Positions 1 through 9,986 are shown, counted from the first letter of the stretch. The stretch is DNA of 64,000 nt from JAJCYK01 sp965212195 (GCA_965212195.1 CBDBUW010000021.1:124001-188000), one strand, 5' to 3'. Notes: generated by a model not told the origin, from the letters alone. Translations and numbers: made by a program.

Positions 1-154
1 CGTTTCTTCTCGGCGATTAACATGTTGAAAACAGTTTAGGGGGCTACAAATATCCGATTTTTCTTTATTTTCCCCAAGTTTCTGCCCAGTGATTTTTCAA
101 ATTCGGCGTCCAATTAATCACTTGCTATTCTTCTTAAAGTAAATATTAATTGGC

Positions 155-162
155 TATTTTTG
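155..162 (+). promoter_or_regulatory. Bacteroidota -7 promoter element upstream of lepA
   Basis: TATTTTTG matches the Bacteroidota sigma-ABfrA -7 consensus TAnnTTTG exactly and lies 15 bases before the chosen lepA ATG. No clear TTG -33 element is visible at the usual distance, so this is a moderate call. The implied 5' leader is very short. Confidence 0.5.
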
Positions 163-177
163 CCCTTGATTTTGCAC

Positions 178-1962
178 ATGGAGAACATTAGGAACTTTTG
201 TATTATCGCTCATATTGACCACGGTAAAAGCACCTTGGCCGACCGGCTTTTAGAAGAAACCGATACCGTTTCTGACCGCGAAATGCAGGAGCAACTCCTG
301 GACAATATGGATCTGGAACGCGAGCGGGGCATCACCATCAAGAGCCACGCGGTACAAATGGATTATCAGAGATCAGGGACTACCTATGTGCTAAACCTTA
401 TAGATACTCCCGGCCATGTGGATTTTTCTTACGAGGTATCCCGTTCCATAGCTGCTTGTGAGGGAGCTTTGTTGGTAGTAGATGCCTCACAGGGAATTGA
501 GGCTCAAACCATTTCGAACCTTTACCTGGCCTTGGAACACGATCTGGAGATTATTCCCGTGCTGAACAAGATAGACCTTCCGGGTGCAATGCCCGATGAG
601 GTTACCGATCAGATCGTGGATCTAATTGGATGCGACCCTCAGGAAATAATCCGCGCAAGTGCCAAGGAAGGTATTGGTATCCAGGAGATCTTGGAAGCCA
701 TTGTGAATCGTATTCCACCACCTACAGGGGACCCGCTAGCACCCTTGCAAGCCATGATCTTTGACTCCGTTTTCAACAGCTACCGGGGTATTGAGGTATA
801 TTTTCGGGTGTTTAATGGAACCATCAAGTCCGGCGCTCAGGTCAAATTTGTAAATACTGGCAAAACATACGATGCCGACGAAATCGGGATCCTTAAATTA
901 AAGCAGGAACCCTGTGAGGAGATCCAGGCTGGAAATGTTGGGTATCTAATTTCGGGCATAAAGGTGGCCAAGGAAGTTAAAGTGGGCGATACCATTACTC
1001 ATGTAGACCGCCCTTGTGAAGCATTGAAGGGCTTTGAGGACGTGAAGCCTATGGTATTTGCGGGTATTTATCCCGTTGAAACCTCAGAATATGAAGAATT
1101 GCGGGCTTCTATGGAAAAACTGCAGTTAAATGATGCCTCCCTGGTCTGGGAGCCTGAAACTTCCGCAGCTTTGGGATTTGGTTTTCGCTGTGGATTTCTG
1201 GGTATGCTGCATATGGAGATCGTACAGGAACGTCTGGAAAGAGAATTTGATATGACGGTAATCACTACCGTGCCCTCCGTCCAATTTCATGCTATCGCTA
1301 GTGACGGCTCCATTACCATTGTAAACGCGCCCTCTGAACTACCGGAACCCATGCGGATTTCCCATGTGGAAGAACCTTTTATCAGGGCTCAAATTATATC
1401 CAAAGCCGAATACATTGGCCCTATAATTGCACTGTGCATGGATAAAAGGGGCGTTATTAAGAATCAGGTCTACCTAACCAGCGATCGGGTTGAGTTGACT
1501 TTTGAGTTGCCACTTTCGGAAATTGTTTTCGATTTCTTCGATCGGTTAAAGACCATTTCCCGAGGATATGCCAGTTTGGACTATGAACTGATCGGTTTTC
1601 GCAAGTCCAATATGGTAAAACTGGATATCATGCTCAATGGTGAGAAAGTGGACGCCCTTTCAGCAATTGTGCATCGCGACAAAGCCCACGAGTGGGGTAA
1701 AAGACTTTGTGAAAAATTGCGGCAACTACTTCCCCGGCAAATGTTCGAAATTGCCATTCAGGCAGCTATTGGCACTAAAGTAGTAGCACGCGAAACCGTG
1801 AGGGCAATGAGAAAGAACGTTCTGGCCAAGTGCTATGGCGGAGATATTACCAGGAAAAGAAAGCTACTGGAAAAACAAAAAAAAGGAAAAAAACGCATGA
1901 GACAGGTGGGCAATGTGGAGATCCCACAAGAAGCCTTCATGGCAGTTCTTAAGTTAGATTAA
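178..1962 (+). CDS. lepA: Elongation factor 4 (LepA)
   Basis: Ribosome-associated translational GTPase of the LepA/EF4 family, thought to act on stalled or mistranslocated elongation complexes. It has 594 aa, the usual family length. The G1 loop AHIDHGKST is at residues 11-19, followed in order by DTPGH (G3), NKID (G4) and SAKEG (G5). EF-G-like domains come next, then the LepA-specific C-terminal domain ending in GNVEIPQEAF. An in-frame TTG at 160 is the only longer start. It lies inside the promoter-like TATTTTTG, and homologues begin M-x-N-I-R-N-F, so the ATG at 178 is preferred. folD follows after 6 bases, so the two are probably co-transcribed. Confidence 0.97.
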   Translation: MENIRNFCIIAHIDHGKSTLADRLLEETDTVSDREMQEQLLDNMDLERERGITIKSHAVQMDYQRSGTTYVLNLIDTPGHVDFSYEVSRSIAACEGALLVVDASQGIEAQTISNLYLALEHDLEIIPVLNKIDLPGAMPDEVTDQIVDLIGCDPQEIIRASAKEGIGIQEILEAIVNRIPPPTGDPLAPLQAMIFDSVFNSYRGIEVYFRVFNGTIKSGAQVKFVNTGKTYDADEIGILKLKQEPCEEIQAGNVGYLISGIKVAKEVKVGDTITHVDRPCEALKGFEDVKPMVFAGIYPVETSEYEELRASMEKLQLNDASLVWEPETSAALGFGFRCGFLGMLHMEIVQERLEREFDMTVITTVPSVQFHAIASDGSITIVNAPSELPEPMRISHVEEPFIRAQIISKAEYIGPIIALCMDKRGVIKNQVYLTSDRVELTFELPLSEIVFDFFDRLKTISRGYASLDYELIGFRKSNMVKLDIMLNGEKVDALSAIVHRDKAHEWGKRLCEKLRQLLPRQMFEIAIQAAIGTKVVARETVRAMRKNVLAKCYGGDITRKRKLLEKQKKGKKRMRQVGNVEIPQEAFMAVLKLD

Positions 1963-1968
1963 CTAATT

Positions 1969-2865
1969 ATGACCCTATTAGACGGTAAAAAAACTTCTGA
2001 GCAGATTAAAAACGAAATTGCCGAGGAGGTGGAGGTGATAAAATCCCAGGGTGGTAAGGTTCCGCATTTGGCAGCCATACTGGTAGGACACGATGGCGCC
2101 AGTGAAACCTATGTGAATAGCAAGGTAAAGGATTGCGCCCAAGTTGGTTTTCGCTCTTCCCTGTTGCGTTTTGAAGACAGTATTACTGAAGAAGAATTGC
2201 TGACAGAAGTTCAGGAGGTAAATGAAGATGAGGACATTGATGGTTTAATCGTACAACTGCCTTTACCCAATCATATATCGGTACAAAAAGTGACTGAGAG
2301 GATCAGACCGGAAAAGGATGTGGATGGGTTTCATCCTGTCAATGTAGGTAGAATGGTCAAGGGGTTGCCGGCTTATATTTCGGCCACTCCTTATGGTATT
2401 GTGCAACTATTGCAGCGATACAATATTGATACCGCGGGCAAGCACTGCGTGGTCATCGGCCGTAGTGACATCGTGGGTACCCCCATGAGTATTTTGATGG
2501 CACGTAAAACCAATCCCGGAAATTGCACGGTTACCTTATGTCATAGCCGAACTAAAGATATAAAGGCACATACTTTACAGGCCGATATCGTAATTGCCGC
2601 TTTGGGTATTCCGGAATTCTTAAAAGGCGACATGGTTAAAGAGGGTGCTGTAGTAGTGGACGTGGGAATTACCAGGGTAGCTGATGAAACTAAAAAGAGA
2701 GGCTATGCCCTGAAAGGGGACGTAGCTTTTGAAGAGGTGGCGCCTAAATGCAGTTACATTACTCCTGTACCCGGAGGGGTAGGGCCCATGACACGCGCCA
2801 CTCTTCTGTGGAATACACTACAATCTGCAAAAAAGGCGTTCTATTTAGCAGAACCGATCTCTTAA
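1969..2865 (+). CDS. folD: Bifunctional methylenetetrahydrofolate dehydrogenase/cyclohydrolase (FolD)
   Basis: Cytosolic one-carbon enzyme that interconverts 5,10-methylene-, 5,10-methenyl- and 10-formyl-tetrahydrofolate using NADP. It has 298 aa, normal for the family. The catalytic Tyr48-x3-Lys52 pair lies in ETYVNSKVKDC. The folate-site motifs DVDGFHPVN and TPVPGGVGPMTR and the dinucleotide-binding VVIGRSDIVGTPM are all intact. The TAA stop overlaps the queE start by one base (TAATG), so translational coupling with queE is likely. Confidence 0.97.
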   Translation: MTLLDGKKTSEQIKNEIAEEVEVIKSQGGKVPHLAAILVGHDGASETYVNSKVKDCAQVGFRSSLLRFEDSITEEELLTEVQEVNEDEDIDGLIVQLPLPNHISVQKVTERIRPEKDVDGFHPVNVGRMVKGLPAYISATPYGIVQLLQRYNIDTAGKHCVVIGRSDIVGTPMSILMARKTNPGNCTVTLCHSRTKDIKAHTLQADIVIAALGIPEFLKGDMVKEGAVVVDVGITRVADETKKRGYALKGDVAFEEVAPKCSYITPVPGGVGPMTRATLLWNTLQSAKKAFYLAEPIS

Positions 2866-3488
2866 TGATGGCAACAGTTAGTATATCTGCTCAAACGTTG
2901 CCAGTTATGGAGGCTTTCTCCACCTTGCAAGGTGAAGGTTTTCATACCGGCAAGCCTGCCTATTTCATTCGATTGGGCGGATGCGATGTGGGTTGTCACT
3001 GGTGCGATGTCAAGGAATCATGGCAAGCGGAAGATCACCCTCAAACTGAAATATCCAAGCTGGTGGATAATGCCACCAACCAAAAATCAGATATGGTGGT
3101 AGTTACAGGCGGGGAGCCTTTGATGTATAATCTGGATCATCTTTGCCAGAAGCTTCAGCATCAGCAATTGAAAACGCATCTGGAAACATCAGGTTGCTAT
3201 GCGCTTAGCGGCAATTGGGATTGGATTTGCTTCTCTCCTAAGAAATTTAAGGAGCCATTAGCGGAATTTTACCAGGTTGCCAATGAGTTGAAAATAGTGA
3301 TTTACCATCCCAGCGATCTTTCGTGGGCCCAAAAACATGCAGACCAAATGCATGAAAACAGTAAATGGTATTTGCAACCGGAGTGGAGTCGGGCGGAACA
3401 GGTGATGCCCCTGATTGTGGACTATATCAAAAACCACCCTAAATGGCGTATGTCCCTGCAAACACATAAATATCTCAATATTCCATGA
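2865..3488 (+). CDS. queE: 7-carboxy-7-deazaguanine synthase, radical SAM (QueE)
   Basis: Radical SAM enzyme of the preQ0/queuosine pathway that converts 6-carboxytetrahydropterin to 7-carboxy-7-deazaguanine. The iron-sulfur motif Cys40-x3-Cys44-x2-Cys47 follows LQGEGFHTGKPAYFIRLGG, a QueE signature, and VVTGGEP is the SAM-binding GGEP motif. Length is 207 aa from the first of two tandem ATGs (2865, 2868). The frame is open further upstream inside folD, but that part has no homologous character. The start overlaps the folD stop and the TGA overlaps the next ATG (ATGA), so the genes look translationally coupled. QueD, the preceding pathway step, is encoded at 16357. Confidence 0.93.
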   Translation: MMATVSISAQTLPVMEAFSTLQGEGFHTGKPAYFIRLGGCDVGCHWCDVKESWQAEDHPQTEISKLVDNATNQKSDMVVVTGGEPLMYNLDHLCQKLQHQQLKTHLETSGCYALSGNWDWICFSPKKFKEPLAEFYQVANELKIVIYHPSDLSWAQKHADQMHENSKWYLQPEWSRAEQVMPLIVDYIKNHPKWRMSLQTHKYLNIP

Positions 3489-5398
3489 AATCATTGGTTG
3501 CCATATGGTTGTCCCTGATCCTTTTCGGTTTCATGATCCCACTGCAGGCACAGTATCATACCAAGTCCAAAAAGGCCATCAAATACTTTGAGAAATCTAC
3601 CCAGTTACTGAGAAGTCGCAACTACTCAGAGGCTGTGGATTACCTCAATATGGCGCTGGACAAAGATCCAAATTTTGCAGAAGCTCATTTGCGTTTGGGC
3701 ATCAACTACCTTACTCTGGGAGATCAACCCCAGGCACGAGATCATTTGGAAAAGGCGGTTGCGCTGATACCTGAGGATCCCAAAACAGTAGGGGCTTATT
3801 ATGCACTTGCTGAAATGTACTTCCAGGAGGGAGAATACGCTGGTACCATTGATTACCTCACCAAATTCAGCGCATTCAATCCCCCAGAGAGACAGCGCAA
3901 AGCTGGGCTAAAACTTTACAACAGCGCCCAATTCGCCCTGGAACAAAAGCAAAACCCATTGCCTTTTGAACCACAGCCCTTGGACGATCAGGTCAATGAA
4001 TTTGATTTGCAATACTTTCCAGTGCTTACGGCAGACCAGCAGACCTTGATCTTCACCCGCAGGGAAGGCCGCGATCCCCAATTTGATGAGGATATGGTAG
4101 TGTCGTACCGGCAAGCTGACGGCAGTTGGTCAGTACCAGAATCGATATCCGACAAGATCAATAGTAAATACAACGAGGGTACCTGTACCATTTCGGCTAA
4201 TGGCCGAACCATAATCTTTACTTCCTGTTCCGGGCGGCGCAGTATGGGAAGTTGCGATCTGTATGTGAGCTATAAATTCGGTGATGAATGGACGGAACCA
4301 GAAAATTTAGGTCCCGCTATCAACAGCAGGGATTGGGAGTCTCAACCGTCTCTTTCTGCAGATGGTAATACCTTATATTTTGTGTCGGACCGCCGTGGTG
4401 GTTTTGGGAAAAGAGATATTTGGATGAGTACCTGGCAGGACAGCCTCTGGTCAAAAGCGCGAAACCTGGGTGCTAAGATCAACACACCGGAGGAGGAGGT
4501 GAGCCCTTTTATACACGTAAATGGCCAAACGCTATTCTACTCTTCGAAGGGATTTGATGGCATGGGGGGGTATGATATATATTACAGTGAACTCATCAAT
4601 CAAAATTGGACACAACCCAAGAATTTGGGCTACCCCATTAATACCAGTGATGATCAGGTTTCACTATTTATCACTGCCGACGGAGAACGCGGCTACTACA
4701 GCTACGAACAAAAAGATCTTAACCATTACCGGAGCCTAATATATGATTTTGAGGTGCCTGAAGCCATAAAGGTCCGGAACAAAAGCAACTACATGGCCGG
4801 TAAAATCCTTGACCTGGAAACAAAAGAGCCATTGCAAGCCCGGGTTGAGTTATTTGATATCAACGCCGATTCACTGCGGTCCGTAGTGATTTCCGATTCC
4901 ATCAGCGGAGAATATGTCCAGGTGCTTACAGAGGGTTCGGAATATGCGCTTTACGTAAGCCGACCAGGTTATTTGTTTGAAAGTTTAAGCTTCGATTATC
5001 AAGAAAGTCGTGATCGGGATCCCATTCTGATCGATGTTTACTTAAAGCCCATCAAAAAAGGATTGGCAGCTACCTTAAACAACATATTTTTCGATATTGA
5101 CAAATATGAAATTAAGGATAAGTCCCTGACCGAATTGAATAAAACCGTCAGGTTTCTTCAGGACAATCCTCGAGTCAGGGTGGAGATTTCCGGACATACC
5201 GATAATTCCGGTAGTGTAGCCCACAATCAAAAGCTATCCTTGAACAGAGCTAGGGCTGTACACCGCTATTTAGTGGAAGCCGGAATAAACCCTCGCAGGC
5301 TTACTTTTAAAGGGTATGGATCAAGCGTTCCTTTGGCCGCCAATGATAGCGAAGCCAACCGTCAACTTAACCGCAGGATTGAATTTAAGATTTTATAA
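3485..5398 (+). CDS. TPR / beta-propeller / carboxypeptidase-regulatory / OmpA protein (PorE-like)
   Basis: 637-aa exported envelope protein. A signal peptide (about residues 1-22, ending LQAQ) is followed by TPR-like helices (about 25-130) and PD40/WD40-type propeller repeats with DGNTLYFVSDR-like strands (about 180-420). A carboxypeptidase-regulatory-like domain starting at MAGKILDLETKEP comes next. The C-terminal OmpA-family peptidoglycan-binding domain contains NNIFFDIDKYEI and ISGHTDNSG. This domain order matches PorE, which anchors the T9SS apparatus to peptidoglycan. The window also encodes at least two proteins with T9SS sorting domains. Related TPR-PD40-OmpA proteins with other roles are common in the phylum, so PorE itself is an inference. 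It starts inside the queE stop (ATGA). Confidence 0.8.
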   Translation: MKSLVAIWLSLILFGFMIPLQAQYHTKSKKAIKYFEKSTQLLRSRNYSEAVDYLNMALDKDPNFAEAHLRLGINYLTLGDQPQARDHLEKAVALIPEDPKTVGAYYALAEMYFQEGEYAGTIDYLTKFSAFNPPERQRKAGLKLYNSAQFALEQKQNPLPFEPQPLDDQVNEFDLQYFPVLTADQQTLIFTRREGRDPQFDEDMVVSYRQADGSWSVPESISDKINSKYNEGTCTISANGRTIIFTSCSGRRSMGSCDLYVSYKFGDEWTEPENLGPAINSRDWESQPSLSADGNTLYFVSDRRGGFGKRDIWMSTWQDSLWSKARNLGAKINTPEEEVSPFIHVNGQTLFYSSKGFDGMGGYDIYYSELINQNWTQPKNLGYPINTSDDQVSLFITADGERGYYSYEQKDLNHYRSLIYDFEVPEAIKVRNKSNYMAGKILDLETKEPLQARVELFDINADSLRSVVISDSISGEYVQVLTEGSEYALYVSRPGYLFESLSFDYQESRDRDPILIDVYLKPIKKGLAATLNNIFFDIDKYEIKDKSLTELNKTVRFLQDNPRVRVEISGHTDNSGSVAHNQKLSLNRARAVHRYLVEAGINPRRLTFKGYGSSVPLAANDSEANRQLNRRIEFKIL

Positions 5399-5442
5399 CT
5401 GTGCGGCACTTTTCGTATATTTATAGAATTAACTATACCATT

Positions 5443-6144
5443 ATGCTTAAAAAATGCCTTATGGTTTTAATTCTAAGTCTGGCTTTCAGCCCTTTGCTGG
5501 CGCAAACGGGATCTGTAACCGGTGACAATGAGAATTTGCGGGATCTAGCGGCACCGGACAATACCATGACCGTGCGAACATTTGATGACCGCTACCAAGG
5601 ATTCAAGGGGCACCCATACCTTTTCCATGACTGGAAAATGGGAGTTATCATCACCAAAGAAGGCCAGCGTATAAACAATGTCAACCTGAAATATAACGTT
5701 CATCGGGATGAATTGTCCCTGCAGAAAGCCTCAGGCTCCGAAGTGATTACTCTCTTCAATGAACAAGTATCGGCTTTTGAAATCGGCATTAAGTCGTTTA
5801 AAATGGTCGGCAATACCAAGGGAAACCATTTTTATGAGGTTTTAGTAAGTGGAAAATCTGATTTGCTGGCTCGTAGGATAAAAATATTGCGCAAAGCTAA
5901 TTACGAAGGAGTCTACAGTGCGGAGCAACCTTACGACCAGTTTGTAAAGGTTGATTCTGAATACTTTCTTCAAACCAACGATGGAGCTCTAATACCCCTG
6001 AAAAGCACCGTCAAATCCTTGGCTACTGCACTAGGGGTTAACGAAAAACAATTAAAAGCCGAAATAAAAGCCAACCGCTTTGACATTAAAAAGGAAATGG
6101 ACCTTATCAATGCCGTAGCCTTGTTCGTTGTGGATACACCTTAG
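5443..6144 (+). CDS. Secreted protein of unknown function, paralogue of the 15380 gene
   Basis: 233-aa protein with a clear Sec signal peptide (MLKKCLMVLILSLAFSPLLAQ). An in-frame GTG at 5401 would add 14 residues and spoil the signal peptide, so the ATG at 5443 is chosen. Its motifs are G-x-x-YLF-x-DWK near the mature N-terminus, a beta-rich middle, LLARRIKILRKANY, and a helical C-terminus ending around DLINAVALF. The gene at 15380 has the same plan: signal peptide, LFEDWQKAELYL, and a C-terminus ending DLIDVVKYYEQL. Function is unknown. It lies 44 bases after the PorE-like gene and probably in the same transcription unit. Confidence 0.75.
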   Translation: MLKKCLMVLILSLAFSPLLAQTGSVTGDNENLRDLAAPDNTMTVRTFDDRYQGFKGHPYLFHDWKMGVIITKEGQRINNVNLKYNVHRDELSLQKASGSEVITLFNEQVSAFEIGIKSFKMVGNTKGNHFYEVLVSGKSDLLARRIKILRKANYEGVYSAEQPYDQFVKVDSEYFLQTNDGALIPLKSTVKSLATALGVNEKQLKAEIKANRFDIKKEMDLINAVALFVVDTP

Positions 6145-6192
6145 CAGCGTTAACAAACCAAAAGGTCCTTTGGGAGTTATTAAGAGGAGATT

Positions 6193-6609
6193 TTGAAACA
6201 CTTATTATTCGGTTTAGCAACGATATTTGTGGGATGTTCGTCTATGAAGGAAAAAACCAATCAAGGCGATTTATCAAGCTATCAGTTGATGGCTCAAGAG
6301 ATCTTGGGAGATTCAATACAATATACTATAAATGAGGACAGCTCAATGGTGCTATGCCAAAGGATTCGCAAGTCACCAGGGCCTCCCCAAATTAAAGAGG
6401 TTAGCTATTGTGTAATAGACATCGACTCCGGAGCGGTCATTCACAAAGCCAACCTCGCTAACGGTGAAGTACGCTGGTTCAGCCCTGTGGAAATCCGAAT
6501 AAGGAATTTTAAAGGCTATCCCACCGTTAATCAAAAGGGTGTATATATTTACAACCTGGAGACAAAATCAAAATCGAATCAATCTATAGGTTCGATGGAG
6601 GATTTATAA
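6193..6609 (+). CDS. Small lipoprotein, unknown function
   Basis: 138-aa predicted lipoprotein. The signal sequence MKHLLFGLATIFVGC ends in a lipobox with Cys15. The start codon is TTG, and no ATG lies nearby in frame that would keep the signal peptide. A purine-rich AGAGGAGA stretch lies just upstream. No recognised domain. The TAA is followed 9 bases later by the large propeller gene, so the lipoprotein and the T9SS cargo are probably one operon. Confidence 0.6.
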   Translation: MKHLLFGLATIFVGCSSMKEKTNQGDLSSYQLMAQEILGDSIQYTINEDSSMVLCQRIRKSPGPPQIKEVSYCVIDIDSGAVIHKANLANGEVRWFSPVEIRIRNFKGYPTVNQKGVYIYNLETKSKSNQSIGSMEDL

Positions 6610-6618
6610 CTAATCAAT

Positions 6619-9600
6619 ATGAAAAGGATACTACTACTGATTGCACTATTTTTTATTGGTTCATTTTTTCTAATAAAGAACAAAAAAGATCCTGCTCAGG
6701 ACCACTGGGATGCGGAGTTATTGTGGGAAAAGCAATGGGAGCTTCAGGACCCTGTAACTAAAACGGATAGGCCCGATCTTTATGCCAAATACCATTGGAT
6801 GATCCGCACCCGAGCTGGCAGTAATGGACCTGCCTACACCGCCAACTATAAGAGTTTGGAGTTGCAAAAAGCCCGTAACAGCAAATTCAGGGAAGCCCTG
6901 GCCCGCACCCAGATGTTGGACTTTGTGGAAAGAGGACCGGGAAATGTACCCGGTAGAACCAGGGGATTGGCAGTATTTCCTAACGATCCTTCACAAAATA
7001 CCTGGATTGCCGGAGGTGTGGGTGGAGGACTTTGGATGACTTCTGATGCCGGAGCAACCTGGACCAACGTTTCTCCGGATATTCCTAACTTAAATATCTC
7101 TTCTATTGCCATCAGCGAGTCCAATCCCAACATCATCTATGCCGGCACAGGGGAGTCTTTCGCAGGATTAAGTGGATCTCGTGGTGACGGAATTGTAAAA
7201 TCAACCGATGGAGGTACCACTTGGAATCAGTTGGGCGCTACCGCCAACAACGATGATTTTCAAAACGTAAACCGCATCATCGTAGATCCTAACAACTCAA
7301 ATATCGTATTGGCCTGCACCAGCAACGATCCCAACTTCTCGATATTCAATTCCGGAATATTTAAATCCACCAATGGCGGTACCAGCTGGACCCGGGTTTT
7401 TTCCGGCAGTCGTTGGGTTCAACAGTTGGTGCCTTCGCCTGATAATTTCAATGTATTATACGCCTCAGTGACTAACGCCGGGGTTTTCAAATCTACCGAC
7501 AAAGGGGACACCTGGTTGCCCTCAAGTACCGGCATGATTCCCGATGGTAGAGTAGAAATAGCTATTGCACCAACCGATCCCAACAGGCTGTATGCTTCAG
7601 TGGAAGGCACCCTTTCCGGTACGGAATCAGACCTCTACCTTTCTGAAGATGCTGGGGTCAGCTGGTCCCTGATGATAGAGCCTCAAGGAGCCGCAAATGT
7701 TGATTTCCTGGGTGGCCAAGGTGGATATGACAATTCCATTGCCGTGCACCCTTACAATGAGGACATTGTTTACGTGGGCGGTGTGAATCTTTTCAAGTTT
7801 AATTTGGAAGATGGAATGAGCACCGGTGCCCCCACCGTGCTGGGCGTTAACCTGGATAATACAGATTCTTTTCTTGATTTTGTGAGCTTCGACAGTGGGT
7901 CCTTTTTTGAGAATAAATTGGCCACCGGAACCTTGCCAGGAAATGAATTTGTAAGCGTGGAGTGGCGTTTCGGGCCTGGAGTAGGTCAAAAAGCGCACAG
8001 ATTCCAGGTTCCTGCCAACGGCGGGACCAATGGTGATGGTGGAGCTGGGGTTCCGGATAACGAATATGCCTATCAGGATTATGTCGATGTACCTTTTGAA
8101 GTCTGGGATATTGACAACAATCGCCAATTGATGGTTTCTTTCAGGGATCAGCAGCGTGATGGACTTTATAATCTTAATCCCCGTGATGATGATAATGATC
8201 CCGACTTACTTACTGCCAGGGAATACTTTTTTGTCCATGGTATCGAATACGATCCAGACAATCCTGATCCTACTATCACCGTAGATGGCGGCCATACTGT
8301 GAGCCAGATGTATTTTATGTGGCCCATTCTGGCTGCTGATGCAGATCCTTGGGACCCCAATGACCTGCCTGATTCAAAAGTTACCATAAATTACGGATCG
8401 GTGGTCAATCGTTTCCGAAGCACCATAAATATGTCCGATGCTTTTAATCAATTGAGTGGCAACAACCGGTTCATTCAGACTTTCGGTAGCAGCAACCCCG
8501 AAGCCATGGGCCTGCACCCTGATCATCACAATATTTTTGTTCAGAAAGACAACGAGATTGCTGAAACCTTCCGCATTCTAGTAAGTAATGATGGGGGTGT
8601 GCATTACTCCAACACCTCTGTAGATCCCGGGGTCAATGACGGTGACTGGACCTTTGCAGGGAACGGTTACAACACCAGCCAGTTTTACGGAGTGGATAAA
8701 AAGCCCGGAGAGATGGAATTTGTAGGAGGCATGCAGGATAATGGCACCTATCGTTCGCCAGGTGGGCAGGAAGCCACCTCAACTACTTTCTACCGTCGTC
8801 AGATAGGAGGGGACGGATTTAAGGTTGCTTGGAATTATTCTGATCCCGATAAGATCATTGGTGCATCTCAATTTAACGGATTCCGACGGACCACCGATGG
8901 CGGGATAAACTGGTCCAACGCCACCACGGGACTAACGGATATCGGTGAGGACGATGCCCCGTTCATTTCTTGGTTGGCCAACAGTAAGAAGAATCCTAAT
9001 GTGCTGTTTGCCGTTGGTTCCAGCGGTGTTTGGCGCTCACCTGATTTCGGAGCCAGCTGGGAATCGGTACCTATAACTGCCCAATGGGGATTTAACAGCC
9101 TTAGCCAAGTGGCCATATCAGGGGCCAACCCTGCTCATGTATGGGCTGGAAGTGGCATGACAGCTACCTCTAGTGTGCATTTTTCCACCGACGGAGGCAA
9201 TACCTTTACTCCGGTCAATGACTTTCCTGGAGAGCCTCTAGGGAGTTTAACCAGCCTGGCCACCCACCCTGCGGATGAGAACACCGCTTATGCTCTGTTT
9301 TCCTTTGCAGATGCGCCGAAAGTGCTGAGGACCACCGACGCCGGTCAGAATTGGGAGGATATATCCGGATTTGGTACTAATCCGGAAAGCAATAATGGAT
9401 TCCCGGACGTCCCGGTACTAAGCTTATTGGTGTTTCCCAACGATACCGACATGATTTGGGCCGGAACAGAAATCGGGATCGTGCAATCAACGGACAATGG
9501 TGCCACCTGGGCCTTACTGGATGATTTCATCAACGCTCCGGTATGGGAAATGAAGGCCGTGGACGATCAAGTGGTAATTGCCACCCATGGAAGAGGTATC

Positions 9601-9936
9601 TGGTCAGTGACTATCGACGGGCTAATATGGCCCAATGAGATCGTTACCGATATTACTGACCCTCTGAAAGACAACGTGTTATCACTAGCCAGTCAACCCA
9701 ATCCGGTACAACAGGGAACCAGCTTTAGTTATTTTCTGCCTAAGCCTACCCGGGTTTCGTTTGATATCGTTGGCGCGGACGGTCGCTTAATGGCCCGTTA
9801 TGACTTGGGAATCAGGGGTCAAGGTCCCGGTAAATTCAATTGGAACAGAGATCAATTGAACTTCGTAAGTGGGATTTATTTTGTGCGAATGAACACTGGA
9901 TTAGGTACCCGTACTTCCAAGATAATTTTGCAGTAA
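6619..9936 (+). CDS. T9SS-exported BNR/sortilin-type beta-propeller protein
   Basis: 1105-aa extracellular protein. The N-terminus is a hydrophobic signal/anchor (KRILLLIALFFIGSFFLI) without an obvious cleavage site. It carries repeated BNR/Asp-box motifs of the S-T-D-G-G-x-T-W type, such as TSDAGATWTNV, STDGGTTWNQL and STDNGATWALL. They fall in two blocks (about residues 130-360 and 680-990), separated by an insert rich in D, P and N that holds the unique DDDNDPD region. The C-terminal 80 residues (SQPNPVQQGTSFSYFL ... GIYFVRMNTG ... SKIILQ) form a type A T9SS sorting domain. Such proteins are often annotated as glycosyl hydrolases, but no catalytic residues can be assigned here. Confidence 0.88.
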   Translation: MKRILLLIALFFIGSFFLIKNKKDPAQDHWDAELLWEKQWELQDPVTKTDRPDLYAKYHWMIRTRAGSNGPAYTANYKSLELQKARNSKFREALARTQMLDFVERGPGNVPGRTRGLAVFPNDPSQNTWIAGGVGGGLWMTSDAGATWTNVSPDIPNLNISSIAISESNPNIIYAGTGESFAGLSGSRGDGIVKSTDGGTTWNQLGATANNDDFQNVNRIIVDPNNSNIVLACTSNDPNFSIFNSGIFKSTNGGTSWTRVFSGSRWVQQLVPSPDNFNVLYASVTNAGVFKSTDKGDTWLPSSTGMIPDGRVEIAIAPTDPNRLYASVEGTLSGTESDLYLSEDAGVSWSLMIEPQGAANVDFLGGQGGYDNSIAVHPYNEDIVYVGGVNLFKFNLEDGMSTGAPTVLGVNLDNTDSFLDFVSFDSGSFFENKLATGTLPGNEFVSVEWRFGPGVGQKAHRFQVPANGGTNGDGGAGVPDNEYAYQDYVDVPFEVWDIDNNRQLMVSFRDQQRDGLYNLNPRDDDNDPDLLTAREYFFVHGIEYDPDNPDPTITVDGGHTVSQMYFMWPILAADADPWDPNDLPDSKVTINYGSVVNRFRSTINMSDAFNQLSGNNRFIQTFGSSNPEAMGLHPDHHNIFVQKDNEIAETFRILVSNDGGVHYSNTSVDPGVNDGDWTFAGNGYNTSQFYGVDKKPGEMEFVGGMQDNGTYRSPGGQEATSTTFYRRQIGGDGFKVAWNYSDPDKIIGASQFNGFRRTTDGGINWSNATTGLTDIGEDDAPFISWLANSKKNPNVLFAVGSSGVWRSPDFGASWESVPITAQWGFNSLSQVAISGANPAHVWAGSGMTATSSVHFSTDGGNTFTPVNDFPGEPLGSLTSLATHPADENTAYALFSFADAPKVLRTTDAGQNWEDISGFGTNPESNNGFPDVPVLSLLVFPNDTDMIWAGTEIGIVQSTDNGATWALLDDFINAPVWEMKAVDDQVVIATHGRGIWSVTIDGLIWPNEIVTDITDPLKDNVLSLASQPNPVQQGTSFSYFLPKPTRVSFDIVGADGRLMARYDLGIRGQGPGKFNWNRDQLNFVSGIYFVRMNTGLGTRTSKIILQ

Positions 9937-9960
9937 TAAAGCATAAATAATTGCCATTCC

Positions 9961-9986
9961 AAAGCCGGTTTTCACCGGCTTTTTTT
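9961..9986 (+). terminator. Rho-independent terminator after the propeller gene
   Basis: Perfect 9-bp stem AAAGCCGGT / ACCGGCTTT with a TTTC loop, continuing into a run of Ts. It lies 25 bases after the stop codon. Confidence 0.88.

Noticed and set aside
6824..9533. Several antisense ORFs within the large propeller gene
   Set aside because: They mirror the repetitive, GC-biased sense strand. The sense frame has clear domain structure throughout.
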